Assembly: GCA_011958945.1 (NCBI GenBank)
Contig: BLLT01000013.1
Coordinates: forward strand, 1 to 38,115
Direction of reading: 5' to 3'
DNA: 38,115 nt
Source: Lachnospiraceae bacterium
GTDB lineage: Bacteria > Bacillota > Clostridia > Lachnospirales > Lachnospiraceae
Part shown: piece by piece, positions 1 to 8,161 of the stretch
Layout of the letters: each line of letters opens with the position of its first letter
How positions within the stretch are numbered: position 1 is the first letter of the stretch
Notes under the pieces: generated by a model
The model's input: only the letters and a program-made list of their open reading frames with translations
What the model was told of the DNA's origin: nothing
Database searches by the model: none
Program-made: the position numbers and the translations under genes

Positions 1-28
1 GAATTGGCCGCCGGGCCAATTCTTTTTT
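1..28 (+). terminator. Intrinsic terminator of an upstream gene
   Basis: A perfect 9-bp stem pairs GAATTGGCC (1-9) with GGCCAATTC (14-22) around the loop GCCG, followed by six T (23-28). This is a textbook Rho-independent terminator on the plus strand, so it most likely ends a gene lying just left of the window. Confidence 0.85.
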
Positions 29-85
29 ATGCGTAGGGGCGCAAAGATGAAATAATCGAATAAAATCTTTTCAGTTACTGTTATT

Positions 86-132
86 CGGATATCGGAACAT
101 AGAATTTATCCACCGATCCCGGATTTTTTTTT
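86..132 (+). terminator. Second candidate terminator or attenuator
   Basis: ATCGG (91-95) pairs with CCGAT (113-117) and CGG (86-88) with CCG (119-121) around an internal loop. A run of nine T follows at 124-132. The stem is shorter than that at 1-28. It could back up the first terminator or act as an attenuator for a promoter lying between the two. Confidence 0.4.
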
Positions 133-161
133 ATGGAAATATTCTTAAATTACTTTATAAT
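133..161 (+). promoter_or_regulatory. Candidate sigma-A promoter of the mannosidase operon
   Basis: A perfect -10 box TATAAT lies at 156-161. The -35 at 17-nt spacing (ATGGAA, 133-138) is weak, which would fit a promoter needing an activator such as the AraC-type regulator expected in this locus. Transcription from here would give a leader of about 155 nt. Confidence 0.4.
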
Positions 162-235
162 GAAATGGATTAATCAAGAAGCGCTAAGTTTTTTTTGGTT
201 CACATAGCGGAAAGTGCGGAGGTTCTCGAAAAAAG

Positions 236-308
236 CTGCGCAGAAATAGGGTCAAGATTGTGGATGGTTCGCAGACACAAATTGCTTATGCGCTGAAATA
301 CAGCGCAG
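236..308 (+). promoter_or_regulatory. Structured leader before the GH125 gene
   Basis: TGCGCTG (289-295) and CAGCGCA (301-307) form a 7-bp hairpin with loop AAATA. It ends a few bases before the AAGGAG ribosome binding site. CTGCGC (236-241) can instead pair with GCGCAG (303-308), which uses the same bases, so the two folds exclude each other. Between them TTGTG and CACAA form a further short stem. This suggests a translational switch; no known family was recognised. Confidence 0.4.
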
Positions 309-322
309 AAAAGGAGTAAAAT

Positions 323-1615
323 ATGGAAGAAAAGCATCAGTATCGTTCGATTGAAAAGATATTTCAATCGGTGGAAAAAATGTTGAAGGATGAACCAAAG
401 ATTTTTGAAATGTTTAAGAACTGCTACGCGAATACTTTGAATACTACAGTGAAAAAAATGGCAGACGGAACGACCTATGTGATTACCGGGGATATTCCGG
501 CGATGTGGCTGCGGGATTCGACAGCACAGCTTCGCCCCTATCTGGTGGCGGCGAAAGAGGAACCTGAAATTGCAGACATCCTTATAGGCTTGTCAAAGCG
601 TCAGTTTTCCTGTATCCGGATAGATGCATATGCCAATGCGTTTAATGAACAGGATAATGGAAACTGCTGGGAGCATGACGAGACGGAGATGAATGGATGG
701 GTGTGGGAACGAAAATATGAGGTAGATTCCCTTTGCTATCCGCTGCAACTGGCATATTTGATTTGGAAAAATACAGGCCGTACGGACCATTTTAATGAGG
801 GATTCAAAGCGGGGGCGGAAAAGATTATAGAGGTGTTTCGCACAGAACAGTATCATGAGGAAAAGTCCCCTTATCATTTTATAAGGAGGAATACGTATTT
901 TAAAGATACGCTTTCAAGAGAAGGAAAGGGGGCGTTGGTAAAGCCGGGTATCGGTATGACCTGGTCAGGATTCCGGCCCAGCGATGATGCCTGTATCTAT
1001 GGGTATCTGGTGCCCTCCAACATGTTTGCGTCCGTGGTACTCGGGTATCTGGAAGAAATCGCGGAAGAGGTTTTTCATGATATAGAACTGAAAAATATGG
1101 CGAATGCATTAAAAAAAGAAATTTATGAAGGAATCGAGTCTTATGGAATCACGAGGACCGGGGAGTTCGGAGAGGTGTATGCATATGAAACGGATGGATA
1201 TGGCCAGTATAATTTGATGGATGACGCCAATGTGCCAAGCCTGCTCTCCATGGAATATATAGGGTACAAGGGGAAAGACAGGAAGGTGGCTGAAAATACA
1301 AGGCGGTTTATTTTAAGCGAGGCCAATCCCTATTACTATGCGGGAAGGAAGGCGGCAGGCATTGGGAGTTCCCACACGCCAACGAGATATATCTGGCACA
1401 TTGCGTTGGCTATGGAAGGGCTGACTGAGAAAGCGAAGGAGAAGAAATTGGAGATTCTTCGGCTGCTTGCGGAAACCAGCGGGGGTACAGGGCTGATGCA
1501 TGAAGGATTTCATGCGGATGATGATACCAGATATACCAGGGAATGGTTTTCGTGGGCAAATGCTATGTTCAGCGAACTGGTATTGGATTACTGCGGGTAT
1601 CGTGTGAAGCATTGA
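323..1615 (+). CDS. GH125 exo-alpha-1,6-mannosidase
   Basis: The 430-residue product matches glycoside hydrolase family 125 (formerly DUF1237), enzymes that release terminal alpha-1,6-linked mannose from N-glycan-type oligosaccharides. Recognisable segments are GDIPAMWLRDSTAQ near residue 57, the WERKYEVDSLCYPLQLAY stretch, TWSGFRPSDDACIYGYLVPS near residue 210, and EWFSWANAMFSELV near the C-terminus. Acidic residues in the last two are the likely catalytic pair by family analogy. No signal peptide is visible, so it should act in the cytoplasm on imported oligosaccharides. The ATG at 323 has AAGGAG 8 nt upstream. It lies 279 nt before the GH38 gene, and together they form a mannoside-degrading pair. 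The locus has lost its importer (see the chimeric remnant at 7705). Confidence 0.93.
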   Translation: MEEKHQYRSIEKIFQSVEKMLKDEPKIFEMFKNCYANTLNTTVKKMADGTTYVITGDIPAMWLRDSTAQLRPYLVAAKEEPEIADILIGLSKRQFSCIRIDAYANAFNEQDNGNCWEHDETEMNGWVWERKYEVDSLCYPLQLAYLIWKNTGRTDHFNEGFKAGAEKIIEVFRTEQYHEEKSPYHFIRRNTYFKDTLSREGKGALVKPGIGMTWSGFRPSDDACIYGYLVPSNMFASVVLGYLEEIAEEVFHDIELKNMANALKKEIYEGIESYGITRTGEFGEVYAYETDGYGQYNLMDDANVPSLLSMEYIGYKGKDRKVAENTRRFILSEANPYYYAGRKAAGIGSSHTPTRYIWHIALAMEGLTEKAKEKKLEILRLLAETSGGTGLMHEGFHADDDTRYTREWFSWANAMFSELVLDYCGYRVKH

Positions 1616-1802
1616 GGGTATGAAGCTGATGCCGGCCGAGTTTTTGCGCTGTGGGGTGCTGCGTTGAAAAAAGCATGGAAATACCGGGGCCTGATGTGGA
1701 AAACCGGGTGGAGACGGGATTTACGTGTATGGTGAAGTGTGACGCCGGATAGGAGAACCGTAAAGATATGGATAAAGTTCACCAAAACTAGAATTCTCTG
1801 AA

Positions 1803-1831
1803 TTGATATATTTCAGCTGCCATAATAAAAT
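1803..1831 (+). promoter_or_regulatory. Sigma-A promoter of the GH38 gene
   Basis: TTGATA (1803-1808), a 17-nt spacer and TAAAAT (1826-1831) form a good promoter. It ends immediately before an ATG at 1832, so that ATG cannot be the start on this transcript. This supports initiation at 1895. Confidence 0.6.
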
Positions 1832-1894
1832 ATGGTTATAAGGCAGTTAATTCCAACATCCATGGAGGAAAGGATTTTAAGGAGGAGTTCGGTT

Positions 1895-4800
1895 ATGTTT
1901 TTAACAGACAGGAAATTGGAAAGGCGCATCAGCGAGATAGAGCAGTATAGATATAGGGATATTATTGATTTGAAAAGTTTTTTGGCAGCGGAGGATAACC
2001 AGGGGGTTGTTAATCCTAAGCTTCCAACATTTACAGAATGTAAAACCTTAGAGGTGGGGCAGACGTGGAAGGGGCGGGATAAGTTCCTCTGGCTGCATAA
2101 AGATATACATATTCCTTCGGAATGGAACGGGAGAAAAGTAGTCGGCATTTTCGATTATGGAAATACCGGAGCCGGCAATAATTCCGGTTTTGAATCTATG
2201 ATTTACGTGAATGGGGAAATGTACCAGGGGGTTGATGTGAATCACAAGGAGGTATTTTTTGAAGATTCACTGTGCGGAACGGATGTGGATGTTACTTTCC
2301 GCCTGTGGTCAGGCTTGGAAGGGGGCGGGGTTCCCAAAGAGCAGGAGCATCGGATCGCGCGGGCTGACCTGGCGTGGCTGGACGAAAAGGTGGATGACTT
2401 TTACTATATGGCATCCATGGTGTGGCAGACGATAAAGGAACTGGATGAGTCGCAGCCAATCCAGCATGAACTTCGAAGGGCATTGGACAGTGCATGCCAC
2501 TGTATTGACTGGTCATATCCAGGCAGCGGGGAATTCTATGAGACGGTGCATCAGGCAGACGATGAACTGAACAAAAGTATTGATGCAATGGATAAGAATT
2601 CTATGATAAATGTATATTGCGTGGGCCATACCCACATCGATGTGGCATGGCTTTGGCGGTTAAAGCATACGAGGGAAAAATGCTCCCGCTCATTTTCCAC
2701 AGTGCTGCGTCTGATGGAAATGTTTCCGGAATATATTTTTCTGCAGACACAGCCGCAGCTGTATGAGTATATGAAAGAAGAGTTCCCGGAGATTTATGAA
2801 AAGATTAAGGAAAAAGTGAAGGAAAACCGCTGGGAGGCGGATGGCGGTATGTGGGTGGAAGCCGACTGCAACCTGACAAGCGGTGAGTCCCTGACAAGGC
2901 AGATTCTGATTGGGGGCAAATTTATTAAGGACGAATTCGGCAAAGAGGTGGAGTATTTGTGGCTTCCGGATGTGTTCGGCTATTCGTGGGCGCTTCCGCA
3001 GATTTTGAAAAAAGCCGGAATCAATACTTTTATGACAACCAAAATCAGCTGGAATCAATATAATCGTATGCCCCATGACACATTCATGTGGAAGGGAATC
3101 GACGGCAGCGAAGTACTGACCCATTTTATCACCACACCGGAGCCGTGGAATGAGCCGGGCTCCTGGTTTTATACTTATAACGGGAAACTGCTTCCCAAAA
3201 CCGTAAAGGGCATATGGGATGCATATAGTGAAAAGCAGATAAATAAAGATTTGCTCATATCATTTGGCTTTGGGGATGGAGGCGGCGGTGTAAACCGTGA
3301 TATGTTGGAATACCGTAGGAGGATAGATAAGATTCCGGGTCTGCCCAATTTGAAGATGTCCACGGCCGGGGAATATTTCCGCAAGCTGCATGACACGGTG
3401 GAAAATACCAACCAGTATGTCCATACATGGGATGGGGAGTTATATCTGGAATATCATCGGGGAACCTACACCAGCCAGGGGTATAACAAGCGCATGAACC
3501 GTAAGATGGAACTGCTTTACCGCAAGGCTGAGTGGCTGACTGTGATGGATGCCCTCCTGGCAGGGGATATCGGGAAAGCAAAGCAGGAAGAACTGACAAA
3601 AGGATGGAAACATATTTTAACCGATCAGTTCCATGATATTATTCCTGGGTCATCCATCCATGAGGTGTATGAGGATTCCAGGGAGGACTACGCATATATT
3701 GAAAAAATTGCCCGGGGAGTGGAGCAGGAGGCATATGAGAATGTGGTGGAACACAAGGGCGGTACGTATACGGTGTTCAATGCTTCCGGCTGGGTTATGG
3801 ATGAGGTAATAACTGTTCCGGGCAATGGGGAAGGAATCTATAAAGATAAAGACGGGAAGGAACTTGTTTCACAGAGGGGGCATGGGGTTACTTATGTAGA
3901 GGTGAAAGCGGTTCCTGCAATGGGAACGAAAAGCATTGTTTTCGAGGAAATGAAGAGGGATGTACCCAAGGCGGCCTTTACGGTTAACGGCAGGGAAATA
4001 GATACGCCTTATTATCAGATCTCGCTGAATCAGTATGGACAGATTACGAGGCTATACGATAAGACTTATGACCGTGAGGTAATGTCTAAGGGCCGGAGGG
4101 GAAATGTGCTCCAGGTATTTGAGGATAAGCCTCTGGATAACGATGCATGGGATATTGATATTTTTTATCAGGATAAGATGCGGGAAATTACGGATCTCAC
4201 TACATTTGAGATTACGGAAATGGGGCCGTTAGTTATGAATATCCACATGGAATGGAAATATATGAATTCTTATATTAAGCAGGATATGGTTCTATACAGC
4301 GGTGACAGAAGAATTGACTTTAGGACGAATGTAGACTTCCATGAGCGGCATCAGCTTTTGAAAGCAGCATTTCCGGTGGATATCCGGTCAACCTACGGGA
4401 CCTATGATGTACAATACGGCAATGTAAGGCGGCCCAACCATTGGAATACTAGCTGGGATATGGCGAAGTTTGAGACAGTGGCCCATAGATGGGCGGATTT
4501 GTCGGAGCGGAATTATGGCGTAAGCATATTGAATGACTGCAAGTATGGCCATGATATTAAGGACAATGTGATGAGGATTTCCTTGCTGAGGGCGGGAACC
4601 CATCCGGATTACCTGCAGGACCAGGGAGAGCATACTTTTACCTATTCCTTGCTGCCTCACAGGGGAGACTTTGTAGAAGGAAAGGTGGTGCAGGAAGCCT
4701 TCGCATTAAATGATCCCATGGAAGTGGTGGCAGGGGAAAGCGCTTTAGCTTATGAGAGTTTCTTATCCATCGACAATGAGCAGGTGGAAGTGGATGCAGT

Positions 4801-5008
4801 GAAAAAATCGGAAGACGGGAAATATATAGTGATTCGTTTCCATGAGTTCGCAGGTTCAAAACAGAATGTGGCATTGAAACCGGGATTTGCATGGCAGGCA
4901 TGGGCGGAATGCGATTTAAGGGAGCGCCAGGTGGGCGGATTTTCGCAGGACGAAATTTGTATGAGCCTGCATCCGTATGAAATAAAGACTATTTTAATAG
5001 AAGTGTAG
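1895..5008 (+). CDS. GH38 alpha-mannosidase
   Basis: The 1037-residue protein is a family 38 alpha-mannosidase, a zinc-dependent retaining enzyme that trims alpha-mannosides. The metal-binding GHTHIDVAWLW motif is near residue 245, and the nucleophile-bearing segment WLPDVFGYSWALPQ near residue 360; a beta-rich C-terminal region follows. Length fits the roughly 1000-residue bacterial members. The reading frame is open from 1832, but the start is taken at 1895 because AAGGAGGAG lies just upstream of this ATG and the promoter ends at 1831. There is no signal peptide, so it is likely cytoplasmic. It follows the GH125 gene and precedes a DUF624 gene by 32 nt, and is presumably expressed for joint breakdown of mannose-rich host glycans. 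Confidence 0.95.
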   Translation: MFLTDRKLERRISEIEQYRYRDIIDLKSFLAAEDNQGVVNPKLPTFTECKTLEVGQTWKGRDKFLWLHKDIHIPSEWNGRKVVGIFDYGNTGAGNNSGFESMIYVNGEMYQGVDVNHKEVFFEDSLCGTDVDVTFRLWSGLEGGGVPKEQEHRIARADLAWLDEKVDDFYYMASMVWQTIKELDESQPIQHELRRALDSACHCIDWSYPGSGEFYETVHQADDELNKSIDAMDKNSMINVYCVGHTHIDVAWLWRLKHTREKCSRSFSTVLRLMEMFPEYIFLQTQPQLYEYMKEEFPEIYEKIKEKVKENRWEADGGMWVEADCNLTSGESLTRQILIGGKFIKDEFGKEVEYLWLPDVFGYSWALPQILKKAGINTFMTTKISWNQYNRMPHDTFMWKGIDGSEVLTHFITTPEPWNEPGSWFYTYNGKLLPKTVKGIWDAYSEKQINKDLLISFGFGDGGGGVNRDMLEYRRRIDKIPGLPNLKMSTAGEYFRKLHDTVENTNQYVHTWDGELYLEYHRGTYTSQGYNKRMNRKMELLYRKAEWLTVMDALLAGDIGKAKQEELTKGWKHILTDQFHDIIPGSSIHEVYEDSREDYAYIEKIARGVEQEAYENVVEHKGGTYTVFNASGWVMDEVITVPGNGEGIYKDKDGKELVSQRGHGVTYVEVKAVPAMGTKSIVFEEMKRDVPKAAFTVNGREIDTPYYQISLNQYGQITRLYDKTYDREVMSKGRRGNVLQVFEDKPLDNDAWDIDIFYQDKMREITDLTTFEITEMGPLVMNIHMEWKYMNSYIKQDMVLYSGDRRIDFRTNVDFHERHQLLKAAFPVDIRSTYGTYDVQYGNVRRPNHWNTSWDMAKFETVAHRWADLSERNYGVSILNDCKYGHDIKDNVMRISLLRAGTHPDYLQDQGEHTFTYSLLPHRGDFVEGKVVQEAFALNDPMEVVAGESALAYESFLSIDNEQVEVDAVKKSEDGKYIVIRFHEFAGSKQNVALKPGFAWQAWAECDLRERQVGGFSQDEICMSLHPYEIKTILIEV

Positions 5009-5040
5009 AAATCAGAATAAGGAAAGGAAGGGAATCCAGG

Positions 5041-5706
5041 ATGGAAGAACTGTTTCATATGGAAAAAATATCAGGGCTTTGTGAAAAGGTGTGCTATTTT
5101 TTTACAATCAACATACTGTTTATTGTTTCAAACTTGCCGGTGCTGTTATTTCTTTTATTTGTTGGTGCAGCGCAAATCCGGGAATGCCTTCCGTTGTTTC
5201 TGCTGTGCCTTGTTCCCATGGCCCCGGCCCTATCTTCGGTCATGTATGGGATGAATCGTTTGATTCACGGAGCGGAAGGCGGGGCATTTCACGACTATAA
5301 GAAGGGTTATTGTACGGACTTTTTTCAAAAGATAGGGCTTGGTGCGGGGCAGATGCTTGTGATTTTGCTTTGCTGGACAAATATAGAATTTTTTACATTA
5401 CAAGTAAGAAGCTTTCCGCTCACCATTGTATTTATCATATTATTTGCGGCAGCGGTTCTTGTGACGCCGAATCTGTATATGCTGGCAAGCCGCTATCAGA
5501 TGAAGAATATGCAGATAGCTAAAGCGGCGGTCGTCCTTTTGATTGGGAAACCAGTATTTACTTTGGGGAATGTAGTAGCGCTAGGCATTGTGCTGGCAGC
5601 TTTTGAGATATCTGCAGGGACAACGGTGCTGTTTATGGGGAGTATTTACGGATTTCTGGTGATGTTCATGAATCAGGGCATTATGAGGGAACTGGAAAAT
5701 AGATAG
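5041..5706 (+). CDS. DUF624 (YesL-like) membrane protein
   Basis: The 221-residue protein has about five to six hydrophobic segments, including residues 20-42, 48-68, 100-120, 123-145 and 175-210. It matches the DUF624/YesL family, small membrane proteins encoded in Firmicutes sugar-utilisation loci next to YesM/YesN two-component genes and carbohydrate ABC importers. Its molecular role is unknown. The ATG at 5041 is preceded by GGAAAGGAAGGG. It sits between the GH38 gene and the histidine kinase gene, the usual place for this family. The assignment rests on the hydropathy pattern, the YGMNRLIHG-type segment after the second helix, and context. Confidence 0.75.
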   Translation: MEELFHMEKISGLCEKVCYFFTINILFIVSNLPVLLFLLFVGAAQIRECLPLFLLCLVPMAPALSSVMYGMNRLIHGAEGGAFHDYKKGYCTDFFQKIGLGAGQMLVILLCWTNIEFFTLQVRSFPLTIVFIILFAAAVLVTPNLYMLASRYQMKNMQIAKAAVVLLIGKPVFTLGNVVALGIVLAAFEISAGTTVLFMGSIYGFLVMFMNQGIMRELENR

Positions 5707-5718
5707 AAACAGGGATTT

Positions 5719-5749
5719 GAGGAAATGCAGGAGAAAGATGCATTTCCTC
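5719..5749 (+). other. Intergenic hairpin between DUF624 and kinase genes
   Basis: GAGGAAATGC (5719-5728) pairs perfectly with GCATTTCCTC (5740-5749) around an 11-nt loop. Only three T follow, so it is at best a partial terminator. It could protect or separate the two halves of the operon mRNA. It lies inside an open frame reaching back to 5725, which argues against translation from there. Confidence 0.5.
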
Positions 5750-5868
5750 TTTGTGCTGTGTGCAAAGAGGCAGATGTGAATAGGGCATGTGCTCTCGAAA
5801 AAATATCCTCAGAAATTTGTACATGCCAGTACACCAGGCAGATTATGGTATATCCGGAGGAAGAAAGA

Positions 5869-7593
5869 ATGGATAGGAAGGGTTCAAAACAGTTGTACAA
5901 TAAGCTGCTGTTTATTGATACGGTGATTCTGGTCTGCGCCATATCGGCAATGGTCACTTATTTTTATACCAGCACGAAAAACCGTTTTTTGGAGCAAAAC
6001 CTCAATTATACGGAGATGATGAGCGAGTCGGTGGCTTCCTATCTGGAGGATTCTTCTGATATTGCGGAATATATCCATGAGGATTTGTACAAATCGGATA
6101 TGGAACTGAAGGATGCTCTGCACTATATGACAGACGATCCTTCGGACTATCAGAAATACCGGCTTGATACTTACAGCGAAAACAAAATCAGTGAGTATAG
6201 AGGGGTTGAAAAGTTTTTTCTGGATGCATTGCAGGCATATGAAAGCTTGAATTACATCATGCTTTATAGTTATGAAAGGGATGAAATTACAGCCTACACA
6301 AGGGATGGCAAATGTTATAGAAGAGAGGGGGAGGAAGTTTTTAAAAGTCAATTTGAAAAGGGCGATTTGGCAGGGGAAGACAGTTTTTGCTATTTGAAGG
6401 AGATACGCGAGCCGGCAACAATGCAGGTGAAAGGGTGTATGATTCTTGGATTTTGGAGTGATAGATTCGAGACTATCCAGAAATATTACTCCCGTGGGGA
6501 ATTGATTGTCTATAATGACGCAGGTACGGAGGTATTTGCTTCTTCCCGGGAACATGTTATTGCGGATATTATTAACGCTGAGGATAAGGGGATTCTGGAA
6601 GATGTGCTGGGGCCTTATGTGGAGCATATACAGGATGGGCCGTATCATGCCGTCTGCTATCTGGAAAAAAAGCGGGCGGCCAGGGTGCCGGCGTCTATTA
6701 TAATTATGATTCTGGCAGTAGGAATAGCTGTGATGATTCTGGGGGAATTTGTTGTAGGGTATCATTTGCAAAAGCTTGCCAAAAGGCTGAACAGGATATT
6801 GGATGGGATGGCCCAGGTAATGAGCGGGGATTTGAGCATGCGCATACCCGCCGATAAAAACGGGGATGAACTGGATGTGATTTCCCAATGCTTTAATGAG
6901 ATGTGCGTTAACTTAGATGAACATATTAAAAGGCGCTATCTGGCGGAAATCGAGCAGAAGGACGCGGAAATGTCGGCCCTCCAAAGCCAGATAAACCCTC
7001 ACTTTTTGTATAATACGCTGGAGGCGATACGTATGAAGGCTATCTGCAATGGAGACAGGGAAGTGGGGAAAATGCTTTATAGCCTGGCGGTTACTTTTCG
7101 GGCGCAGATTAAAGAAGCGGATGTGATTACGCTGGCGCAGGAATTGCATTACAGCAAAAAATATATGGAATTGTTCGAATTCCGTTATCAAAATCAATTT
7201 CAGTCTGTGGTGGAATGCCCGGAGGAATACCTGCAGGTGCCGGTGATAAAATTCGTGCTGCAGCCTGTGATTGAAAATTATTTTATCCATGGCATACGTA
7301 TGAAGGAACAGGACAATTTCATACATATTTTTGTGGAAAAGGAGGAGGGCTATAGGATTATCGTGGAGGACAACGGGAAAGGCATGACGGAGGAGGAAAT
7401 TGAGGCAAAAAATAAAGAATTGGATGAGGATATCATGAAGAAACAGGCTTCGATTGGGATATTCAATGTAAACCGGAGGCTGAAAGCCGTTTATGGAAAG
7501 GAATACGGAATCCATATGGAGACCAGGCCGGAGGGAGGCCTTAGGGTTATTTTACGGTTCCGGCCAGAAGAGGGTATTGAGAGGAAAGATTGA
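5869..7593 (+). CDS. YesM-type sensor histidine kinase
   Basis: The 574-residue membrane kinase has a transmembrane helix near residues 15-35, an extracellular sensor region of about 240 residues, a second helix near 275-300 and a HAMP segment (RLNRILDGMAQVMSGDLSMRIP). The His_kinase core follows, with LQSQINPHFLYNTLEAIRM carrying the phosphorylated His. Its ATPase motifs are VLQPVIENYFIHG and VEDNGKGM. The start is placed at 5869, where GGAGG lies 8 nt upstream and the first helix follows at once; the frame opens at 5725, but that extension includes the hairpin. YesM kinases normally phosphorylate an AraC-type YesN regulator encoded next door. Here only a 30-codon stub of that partner remains, so this kinase looks orphaned. 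Confidence 0.9.
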   Translation: MDRKGSKQLYNKLLFIDTVILVCAISAMVTYFYTSTKNRFLEQNLNYTEMMSESVASYLEDSSDIAEYIHEDLYKSDMELKDALHYMTDDPSDYQKYRLDTYSENKISEYRGVEKFFLDALQAYESLNYIMLYSYERDEITAYTRDGKCYRREGEEVFKSQFEKGDLAGEDSFCYLKEIREPATMQVKGCMILGFWSDRFETIQKYYSRGELIVYNDAGTEVFASSREHVIADIINAEDKGILEDVLGPYVEHIQDGPYHAVCYLEKKRAARVPASIIIMILAVGIAVMILGEFVVGYHLQKLAKRLNRILDGMAQVMSGDLSMRIPADKNGDELDVISQCFNEMCVNLDEHIKRRYLAEIEQKDAEMSALQSQINPHFLYNTLEAIRMKAICNGDREVGKMLYSLAVTFRAQIKEADVITLAQELHYSKKYMELFEFRYQNQFQSVVECPEEYLQVPVIKFVLQPVIENYFIHGIRMKEQDNFIHIFVEKEEGYRIIVEDNGKGMTEEEIEAKNKELDEDIMKKQASIGIFNVNRRLKAVYGKEYGIHMETRPEGGLRVILRFRPEEGIERKD

Positions 7594-7601
7594 AAATAAA
7601 A

Positions 7602-7687
7602 ATTTCCGGGGCCAAGTTTGTGACGGCACGGCATCCACAAACTTACCATGGGTAAAGCCCGGGAAATGGCGGAACGAGGAAGCCGTG
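7602..7687 (+). ncRNA. Candidate cis-acting pseudoknotted RNA, copy A
   Basis: Starting 8 nt after the kinase stop, ATTTCCGGG (7602-7610) pairs with CCCGGGAAAT (7658-7667) with one bulge. Inside, AAGTTTGTG (7614-7622) pairs with CACAAACTT (7636-7644). The 13-nt loop holds CACGGC (7627-7632), complementary to GCCGTG (7682-7687), 17 nt before the start codon at 7705. The same arrangement and several identical words recur at 31060-31162. No named riboswitch class was recognised. Confidence 0.55.
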
Positions 7688-7704
7688 AAGAAATGGAGAT
7701 AACC

Positions 7705-7932
7705 ATGAAGAAAGTAATGATAGTGGAAGATGAAGAATTGATTTTACAGGGGATACGAAATATTCTGGATTGGGAAGCCCTTGGGCTGGATGAATTTGGA
7801 AAATCACTGTATACCGGAAGTGTAGACCCGGAAGAATATCTGCCCAAACTGCAGGAAAAATTAGAGGCCACAGGAATCGATAAGGTTATCGACGAGATGC
7901 AGAGACAGATTGACGAGTGGAAAACAAAGTAG
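7705..7932 (+). pseudogene. Response-regulator stub fused to ABC binding-protein tail
   Basis: This 75-codon frame is a chimera. Residues 1-30 (MKKVMIVEDEELILQGIRNI and on to GLDE) are the start of a YesN-type receiver domain, with the acidic pocket but without the phospho-acceptor Asp or the conserved Lys. Residues 31-75 (GSVDPEEYLPKLQEKLEATG, then EMQRQIDEWK) are the characteristic C-terminus of extracellular sugar-binding proteins of ABC importers. The join lies near 7785-7800. The simplest reading is one in-frame deletion that removed the rest of the regulator, probably the permeases, and most of the binding protein. An assembly misjoin is the alternative. GGAG lies 6 nt before the ATG. 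A terminator follows at 7967. A functional product is unlikely. Confidence 0.8.
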
Positions 7933-7966
7933 GGTAAAGAATTAAATATTTTCCTCCTGGAAAGAA

Positions 7967-8014
7967 AATAAGCCAAATGTCATGTTCATAGCATGGGATT
8001 TGGCTTATTTGTTT
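7967..8014 (+). terminator. Terminator of the mannoside operon
   Basis: AATAAGCCAAAT (7967-7978) pairs perfectly with ATTTGGCTTATT (7998-8009), with CATG repeats inside the loop region and a T-rich tail. It probably ended the binding-protein transcript before the deletion. Confidence 0.75.
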
Positions 8015-8085
8015 GCCGTTGTGAATTTTCCTTCTTTTATGTTATTATCGTATAATTTGTAGTTTTATTGGGGAAAATAATCGTA

Positions 8086-8114
8086 TTTTCAGAAAAAACA
8101 TGGACAGGTATAAT
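8086..8114 (+). promoter_or_regulatory. Promoter of the PTS/NanE operon
   Basis: TTTTCA (8086-8091), a 17-nt spacer and a perfect TATAAT (8109-8114) lie 47 nt before the first gene. The AT-rich stretch upstream (8030-8085) could hold a site for the PRD regulator. Confidence 0.6.
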
Positions 8115-8161
8115 GAAAAAAAGAAGCAGCAAAAGCTAATCAAAAGAAAGGGGGGAGATAA

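Noticed and set aside
5884-6888. 334-codon minus-strand open frame
   Set aside because: It lies antisense within the histidine kinase, is rich in His, Ile and Phe in a way typical of complementary-strand translations, and has no plausible ribosome binding site or family.
7705-7932. Genuine small two-domain regulator
   Set aside because: The receiver stops before its phospho-acceptor Asp, and the remainder matches only the extreme end of a secreted binding protein, which has no meaning on its own.
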